A stretch of DNA of 64,000 bases from Desmodus rotundus. Its lineage: Eukaryota; Chordata; Mammalia; Chiroptera; Phyllostomidae. Location of the stretch: the NCBI RefSeq assembly GCF_022682495.2, contig NC_071390.1, forward strand, positions 149,954,583 through 150,018,582. Direction: 5' to 3'. Each line of letters starts with the position of its first letter. Positions within the stretch are counted from its first letter, which is position 1. The notes beneath the pieces were generated by a model. That model was not told where the DNA came from. It ran no database searches and was given only the letters and a program-made list of their open reading frames with translations. Below are positions 58,201 through 64,000 of the stretch, piece by piece. Both the position numbers and the translations under genes were made by a program.

Positions 58201-59225
58201 ACTCAGCGGTAACTACTTTTGTACCACAAGGTTTGTCGGTGCAGCCATCACAGATGCTCAGCCTGAACCTGGCCCTGCCTGGTCCAGCCCAACCTCACTC
58301 AAATTGATAGAATCCAGGCAATCCCTGGGATCATTCCAGCCCCCAAAGGAAAACTGGGGGCTCCACCATCAAGAGAGGCTTAATGACAGAGTGTTTTTTA
58401 TGGGCCTAAATTATCCAAATAGGTGACATGATATCCCCATTCACTTTGCAAGTTATACACATACATACATGTTTAAAATTATATATTGTAAGATATTGCA
58501 GGTAAAAATATATATTGTTCACTTTGCAAATGTATATGCATCTCTCCTTTTTCTCCTCTGGGCTAGGTAGAAGTTAATCCAACGTCTACTTGGGGCTGAA
58601 GTTTTGGGTGTCAGTGTTCCCAGCAGTTCTGGGTGTGTTCACCCACGCTAATGTGCTGGAATTTGTGCTTATAGGAGGACCATTTCATTTTGGAGAATCC
58701 TAATTACAAAGCTTGAGCATCTAATTCAATTTATACCTGGCTGTGGAAACACGCAGGTGGAGTTGGAATGCTAAGGCATTTTGAGAAAAGTGAGAGGCTC
58801 ACGGGTGGCATGAGAGCTTAGGGCTGCAAGGGGGGCGCCATACTGAGGCCCAAAGCAGACCATGTCTGAGAAACTTGCCTATTAGGGTACCTGGTTAATT
58901 GCTTGAGCCCAATAAGAACATGTGTTCGGGGGTCATGTTCCATATTAGAGCCTTTCTCTTCTTAGAGTTCTCTTTAGTTCTCTTTGGATCTCTCAGTGTC
59001 CTCCCCATCTGCCTGTCTGTCTGTCTGTCTCTCCTTTCCTCCACTGCAACCTGGTCTTCAGGAGCAGGCTCCCCTATGCCTTACCACCCCCTCCCAAGGA
59101 AGCCTACCCTCCATGGCCCTAGGCAGCTTTCCAGCTCTCCCTGGCCAGCTAGAACCTTCCCCAAGACAGCAGCCCCTTGAATCAGCTCAGAGCACAAGGG
59201 CCCCCCCCCAAAGATGTTGATGAGC
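58201..59225. other. Upstream intergenic, no repeat seen
   Basis: Unique sequence; AT-rich pocket with TATA/ACATACAT runs at 58450-58540, where a TTCACTTTGCAA(A/G) motif occurs twice (about 58440 and 58518). (TGTC)n at about 59010-59030. No gene. Confidence 0.4.
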
Positions 59226-59500
59226 CCCCATGGTGCCCCCATTGCTGCACAATTTTATTTCTCACTGATTCTGTCCGATAAAATTTCATCATCCATTAAG
59301 TAATCCCTGAAATGAGAGCTCTTATGAGCCTATAATGAGCTCTAATTGCCACTACTGGGGGAGCCACGTGGAAGGATTTATCCGGTATTAAGCAGTCGGG
59401 TACAGAGTACAGGGTGTTACCTAAGCCATTACTTTCATAATTCAAGGAGAAAATTAGTTCTTTTAGTGGGGCATCCTTTGATTTCCTCCCTCTTGCTCAG
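59226..59500. promoter_or_regulatory. Candidate upstream enhancer of GSX2
   Basis: Repeat-free, with CATCCATTAAGTAATCC, GAGCTCTAATTGCC, GCCACGTGG (E-box at about 59364), GGTATTAAGC and TTCATAATTC within 200 bp. The mix of homeodomain cores and an E-box resembles neural enhancers. Inference only. Confidence 0.35.
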
Positions 59501-60115
59501 GATGACAGAGGATGGCGTTGTCTTTCTTGAGTGCAAGGCAATCACAAATGCAAAGGTAACAAAATTGTCCCCCTTCATCGCCACACCCCTGCCCTGCCTG
59601 GACAGCCCCCCTTACCCTGAACTGAGAAGAAAAAAAAAAAAAATCAAAGCAGGTCAGAGGGGCGGCCCTCTGTCCCTGGACGCTCCAGCTTGAGCCCGGG
59701 TGAGCAGTTTCCTACCCGCTCAAACTTGAGATTTGAATTTTCGGTCGTAGATTTCAAAAAGTCTTCCAGTACTTTACCCCAATCAGGGATCACACACACC
59801 TGACCTGAACCCCACAATCCCCTCTTCTTCTCCGTCTTCCTTTTTCCTTTCAAGGGCAAAGTCGGAGAAAGCAGAGGGCGGGGACTTAGCGTTGCTTATT
59901 CAACAGGCTCTAGAGTTCTGACCCGTGGTCGTGCTCGGCGGTTCTTTCGGCTGTAACTCCCACTGTGCCCCTCCCTCTGCGCCCCCCAAAGCGCCAACCC
60001 CCATTCCTCGTTCCTTTCCCCCCTCTCAGTTTCAGGGTTTGCGCACACGGTTCTCCTGCCCCTAACCAAGACCGTGAGCAGGGCGGGACAGCCCGGGAGT
60101 TGGCGAGGCCTCCTC
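59501..60115. other. Upstream intergenic, partly CpG-rich
   Basis: A-run at 59628-59642; 59870-60110 is moderately CpG-rich (CGTGGTCGTGCTCGGCGG). No gene seen. Confidence 0.4.
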
Positions 60116-60660
60116 GGATTTATTTGCTCCTCTTACATTGATTTCATATTAGTTTCCAAAGCGATGAATGATCTCAAAGCTGGGTTTTGTTAGCCGAATA
60201 CAAACAGGAGACAGGACTTACTTGCCCCCAGCTCCCTTTAATGAGGTCATTATCAAAGCGTGAACAAGTCTATGAATGTTTTATTGAAAGCGCATCGTTA
60301 ACTTGTATCCATCCTTTTCTCGGAGTGGCATTGTGATATTGCTGTCTGTGGCACATCTTACCCGATATAGCCCGAGATTTCCCCATTCTCTGTAACCAGG
60401 CAACCCTTTCTGAATACCCAAAAATTGAAAAGAACCGCTTAGTCTTCAAGAAAGTCCTCAATAATAGTGGAAAAGAACAAAGATCCAGGAGACAACAAAA
60501 TGCCACAGGGGTGACTTTTCATGAGCAATTATCTCTCATTAATCAGAAGAACAGCTGCAATATTAATTTTCTCTCTTTCTTCCTCTCTTTTCACAGTCCC
60601 CAACATTTGAATAATCATAAATTTTGATTTTATGGAGTCACATTTTCAGGGGCTGGAGGA
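60116..60660. promoter_or_regulatory. Candidate distal enhancer
   Basis: Repeat-free AT-balanced block with TTTAATGAGGTCATTATCAA (60237-60256) running into a TCF/LEF-like ATCAAAG, TTTTATTGAAAGCGC, GAGCAATTATCTCTCATTAA and CAATATTAATTTTC. Looks like a conserved element. About 4-4.3 kb upstream of the ATG. Inference only. Confidence 0.35.
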
Positions 60661-60889
60661 AAGCAGCTACCTAGTTGAAGGAGAAAATACTCATTTAAAA
60701 AAAATTTTTTTAAGTAAAGCTTGCCAACAAAGCAAAATGGGGGGAAAAAATGAGAGACATACTAGAGAAAACGGTACCCCCTCCTTCTTCTAGAGGGCGG
60801 CTGGGAATCAGGACTCTGTTGCAGTCCCCCCTCCTACTTCCTCCTCCCTTCTTTTCTCCCCCTGCCCAAACCTGTTCCCCAATTCGCCT
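60661..60889 (+). promoter_or_regulatory. CTCF-like motif region
   Basis: CTTCTAGAGGGCGG at 60787-60800 matches 12 of 14 positions of the CTCF core consensus in the forward sense. The surrounding sequence is A-rich (60690-60770), then CT-rich. Occupancy unknown. Confidence 0.35.
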
Positions 60890-61770
60890 CTGAGCAGGGC
60901 GGAGGGAAGCGTCCCGGCGTCTGGCGTGGGAGTTTCAGCCGGGTTTCTGCCCGTTTAACTTGCAAACGTGAAGCCAAGCGTTGTCGATCTGACCAAAGAG
61001 ACACTCTTTGGGCGTAACTTGTATTGTGGCCATCAAAAGCCCGCCAGCCTTGGAGGAGCTGAGACGTGCATTCAGCAGAATTGGGGCGCTCGCCCTCCTT
61101 TCAGATGCCGAAGAGGTGATTGTTCACGGGGTGGGTAGCCAGGGTGGACAACGAGGGTCCCTACAGAAGACAGTAACCTGCAAACGGGCTTGGGAGAGTT
61201 AAAGAATCTCATTAAAGCCGAGGCTGTAATTAGCAAAATACGGCCTCAGAGAGAACCCAAGCGGCTCTCGAGTAGGAATAAAAGCGGAGAGTTGTGAGTT
61301 AGCCCCCACATTCCTCCGCTGGCTGAGTGATGGGGCTGTCCCTTCGTCTGAGCAAATATTGTTTCTTTTAACGCCAGTCCGGCCGGGCGAAGCCATTCTG
61401 CACAAAAGGCAGGCAGGCTGCGGCCCCTGTGCTCAGGCACCATCAAAAAAGGCGTGTGCTTCGCCCTCGTGTATTCAGAGCCGAGGGGCCTTTGCGCACC
61501 CGGAGTTCGCGCCTGGGCTCTGTGGAGGGGCAACAGTTCAGTTCGGCCCTGGAAGAAGGCAATGGGGTGGGCTGCTACAAAGGGAGTGAGGAGTTTGGCT
61601 CAGAATTTCAGAATAGTCTCCGTGAGTTCCCAACAGGGTTTTAAGGGCACCGGATTCCCGCCACACAGTCGTTCTGCTCCCGACTTCACCTTAATGAATA
61701 CTCGCCCACCACCAAATCCTTAAGCCTACCAAGTCATTCCTCCCCCACCCTTAAAGCTCTCCTCTGTCAT
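60890..61770. other. GC-rich block upstream of GSX2
   Basis: Scattered CpGs (GCGTCCCGGCGTCTGGCG, CCGGCCGGGCG), no repeat and no recognisable gene. Several overlapping short frames (61359-61723) are chance frames. Confidence 0.4.
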
Positions 61771-62525
61771 CCGAATAAAATTTATTGAGCGCCTACTCAG
61801 TGCCCAGCGTGTGCTAAGCTCCGCGGGGAGCAGGCCTGAAAAGGCCCAGACGGAATCCAATAGAATATTGTTTCATTTCAGTAACAATGGCCCGAGGTGG
61901 GGAACAATTATCCGGATAATTGAAGCAAATGCTCCACCTCCCGTCCTCCCTCAACAGATCCCTCACCGCTAGCCACTCCCCGCCCCCCCAAGCCCCGCCC
62001 CCCGCTGCCTTTCTCAGAGTGGTTTTTGTTTGGGGGTGGGGGGGTGCTGAATTACTACTCAGACCATTTCCCCTCTTTCCTCAGCCTAAGTTTGCTGAAA
62101 GCGCTGGGTAGAAATAACTGCTTAGCAATGAGATTCAAGACAGGTTTTTTTGTTTGTTTGTTTTAATGTTACCAAGAGGAGAGTGAAGCTTTATAATTTT
62201 TAGCAACCTGGTCTTTATATATATATATCCACTTGGTTCTGGGAATGGATAAAACCGGAGCCTGAAGTGACCTGCAAGGAGGGGTGGGTGTTGGCCTGGG
62301 ACAGGAGGATGGGGAACTGTCAGGCCTTTGATGAGTGGGCACAAAAGTTGGGACGAGTTTCTGCAAGAACTGAACGGAGGCCAGGGAGTTTAATAGAAGA
62401 ATCTCAGTTTCTGCGTCTGTGAAGTAGGAAAAATGCACACCATTATCTGGCATGCATTTCATTATCTGGCATCTGCAGCTCCCTGGGCCCCGAGCTTTGG
62501 GAAGGAGGGATCAGAGACCTGGGTT
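61771..62525. other. Intergenic with possible L2 remnant
   Basis: 61771-61830 ('aataaaatttattgagcgcctactcagtgcccagcgtgtgctaagc') is a short reverse L2/MIR tail, the only hint of a transposon in this region. A (TA)n tract lies at 62216-62228. No gene. Confidence 0.4.
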
Positions 62526-62737
62526 TCTTAGAGCAGAGGTCCCTAACCTCTGGGCTGTGGACCAGTACCAGTCTGGGCCTGTTAGGAACCAGACCGCACA
62601 GCAGGAGGTGAGATTGAATGTAATGCACTTGAATCATTCCGAAACCATTCCCCCACCTCCAGTCTGTGAAAAAAAAAAAATGTCTTCCATGAAACCAGTC
62701 CCTGGTGCCAAAAAGGTTGGAGACTGCTGTCTTAGAG
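62526..62737. mobile_element. Non-autonomous hAT transposon with TSD
   Basis: Element 62534-62729 (196 bp). The ends CAGAGGTCCCTAACC and (reverse) CAGCAGTCTCCAACC form inverted repeats of the hAT type. A perfect 8-bp TSD TCTTAGAG lies at 62526-62533 and 62730-62737. The inside ('ctgggctgtggaccagtaccagtctgg', 'aggaaccagaccgcacagcagg', 'tgaaaccagtccctggtgcc') matches a common mammalian hAT-Charlie-like MITE. No coding capacity. Confidence 0.92.
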
Positions 62738-63095
62738 AATAATCAGGAAGCCAGAGCCCCTGTACAATCATCTCTTCATCCTGGCATGCCTTTTCCGGCA
62801 GCATTTCACCCTCCAGGTCTCATTTGCAGCCTGGCGCCCACACCCTGGACGTGCCTAGCCCGGATTTCTCCAGCCCTCAGTTTCTGGGTGTACCTGTCCC
62901 TGTTCAGAAGCCTCATCAACCTGAGCCTGCCCGGCAAACCTTGCCATCTCCCACTTTGTCACCTCATCAGAGGGCTCATGTCTTGGCAATCCTCACATGG
63001 GACTGTGCCCTAAATTTCAAGGCTCCTTTGGCCTGGAGAAACCTTCCAGATTTGCTGACTTGTTTTGCATATTGAACATAGGACAATCTTCAAAG
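62738..63095. other. Intergenic, nothing certain
   Basis: 62760-63060 has a weak L2-like texture ('ttttccggcagcatttcaccctcc'). No gene. Confidence 0.35.
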
Positions 63096-63425
63096 CCACC
63101 ATTTTCAGACCTCTGCCCTGCCCTGAACCAGGAGCCTTTTTAATCTGCACAACTGCCTTGACAGATATAGCACCATTACTATGGCTGTTTCTGCGACAAT
63201 CCTGAGTCTCACTGAAGTTCAAAGACCTACCCAAGGTCACACAGCTAGAGATGGCAAAGCCAGGATTCAGGCTCTGTGGAATGCAGGGTCTGGTCTGAGG
63301 CACTAGGCAACACTACCTCTCCTAAATAATACCTAGCGTTTATTGATCACTATGCCTTAAACCTTTAACGCATCATTTATTTTTCATAAGGACCCTGTGA
63401 GGTAAGTGCTTTTATATTTCTCACT
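63096..63425 (-). repeat. Two MIR pieces (reverse)
   Basis: 63150-63310: 'actgaagttcaaagacctacccaaggtcacacagctagagatggcaaagccaggattcagg'. 63325-63425: 'acctagcgtttattgatcactatgcc ... ataaggaccctgtgaggtaagtgc'. Both read as MIR reverse, possibly two separate insertions since their order is not colinear. Confidence 0.65.
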
Positions 63426-63639
63426 TGTTTATTGTCTACTCCTTGGTTAGTGTGGTTTTCCTATGTGTTCAAGATTACAAAGGAGCGTCTGGTGTGGCCC
63501 ACATGACAGAAACGGCCCAGACTGAAATGGGGATGAGGATAGGGAATGTGATTTTTATTCACTTGTGCCCAGAACATACAAAGTGCTGAAAGACATCTGG
63601 AGCAGATGAAAGCAACATCTTATTCTTTTACTTCAAAAG
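63426..63639. other. Intergenic, nothing recognised
   Basis: Short unique stretch. No feature. Confidence 0.35.
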
Positions 63640-63785
63640 CCTTCACCATAATCAGTACAGTTGACTGCAGGCTGCACCTGAGCAGAAACTGGGTCTTTTT
63701 CATTTATTCACTAGTGTATATCAGATGTCCAGCCTAGTGCTGACATATATTAGGAGTGAAATAAATATTTGTTGAATGTCTCATT
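63640..63785 (+). repeat. LINE2 3' tail
   Basis: 'gcagaaactgggtctttttcatttattcactagtgtatatcag', 'ccagcctagtgctgac', 'gaaataaatatttgttgaatg', the terminal L2 sequence. Confidence 0.7.
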
Positions 63786-63905
63786 CCTCAGCTAGGGAAA
63801 CAGGCGTAGAGAGGCTATGCAACTTGTCCAAGGCCACACAGCTTGCATATGGCAGAAGAAGGATTCAAACTGAGGACTTTCTAAGTCCTCCTGCCTGCTA
63901 AGATC
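63786..63905 (-). repeat. MIR (reverse)
   Basis: 'agctagggaaacaggcgtagagaggctatgcaacttgtccaaggccacacagcttgc' is the reverse MIR core. Confidence 0.75.
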
Positions 63906-63936
63906 CTGCCTGCCTTTTGCCTTTTTTGGCTAGTTG

Positions 63937-64000
63937 TCATGGATTTTTTTCTTATTACATGTATTGGGGTGACACTGGTTAATAAAGTTACATAGGTTTC
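63937..64000. mobile_element. L1-derived fragment, cut by window end
   Basis: 'tattacatgtattggggtgacactggttaataaagttacataggtttc' is a common mammalian LINE1 3' UTR-associated segment. Only its first part is in the window. Orientation not assigned. Confidence 0.5.

Noticed and set aside
1..64000. A novel multi-gene defence or biosynthetic system
   Set aside because: The window is a vertebrate gene desert with one homeobox gene; no cluster of related coding genes exists on either strand.

Overview
This is a mammalian, almost certainly bat (Chiroptera), nuclear genome window. At least twelve copies of tRNA-derived SINEs of the bat VES type are present, in two recognisable layouts and on both strands. 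Several have clean target-site duplications (TSDs). They lie on a background of old LINE1, HAL1, LINE2 and MIR fragments, mariner and hAT DNA transposons and part of an endogenous retrovirus. Base composition, CpG islands and a spliced homeobox gene fit the same picture. No bacterial gene, operon, CRISPR array, RNA gene or plasmid feature is present.

The only complete protein-coding gene I can support is GSX2 (GS homeobox 2). It is on the minus strand, with two coding exons (56329-55756 and 55081-54741) joined by a 674-bp GT-AG intron, giving 304 residues. A TATA box lies upstream (56533-56541) and two poly(A) signals lie downstream (54353-54348 and 54201-54196). In mammals GSX2 sits between CHIC2 and PDGFRA. 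If that synteny holds, the left end of the window points towards PDGFRA and the right end towards CHIC2; neither gene is reached.

Layout. 1-3.77 kb: the 3' half of a gammaretrovirus-like ERV (RNase H, integrase, decayed env region, polypurine tract, 3' LTR) with a mariner MITE inside it. 3.8-46.4 kb: a gene desert made of unique sequence and layered transposons, several nested in one another (L1 in SINE, SINE in mariner, two SINEs in HAL1). 46.4-62.5 kb: a stretch of about 16 kb almost free of transposons around GSX2, with several CpG-rich islands and AT-rich, homeodomain-site-rich segments that look like regulatory DNA. 62.5-64 kb: transposons return, starting with a hAT element that has a perfect 8-bp TSD, followed by MIR, L2 and L1 pieces.

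How it works together: one developmental transcription factor gene stands in a large non-coding regulatory landscape. A strong CTCF consensus match at 5571-5584 and another carried by a SINE at 23488-23501 are candidate insulator sites on the PDGFRA side. Weaker matches at 52693-52706 and 60787-60800 flank GSX2. All regulatory calls are read from motifs and composition only. Repeat family names and edges are by eye, and most of the longer open frames in the window are chance or antisense frames.
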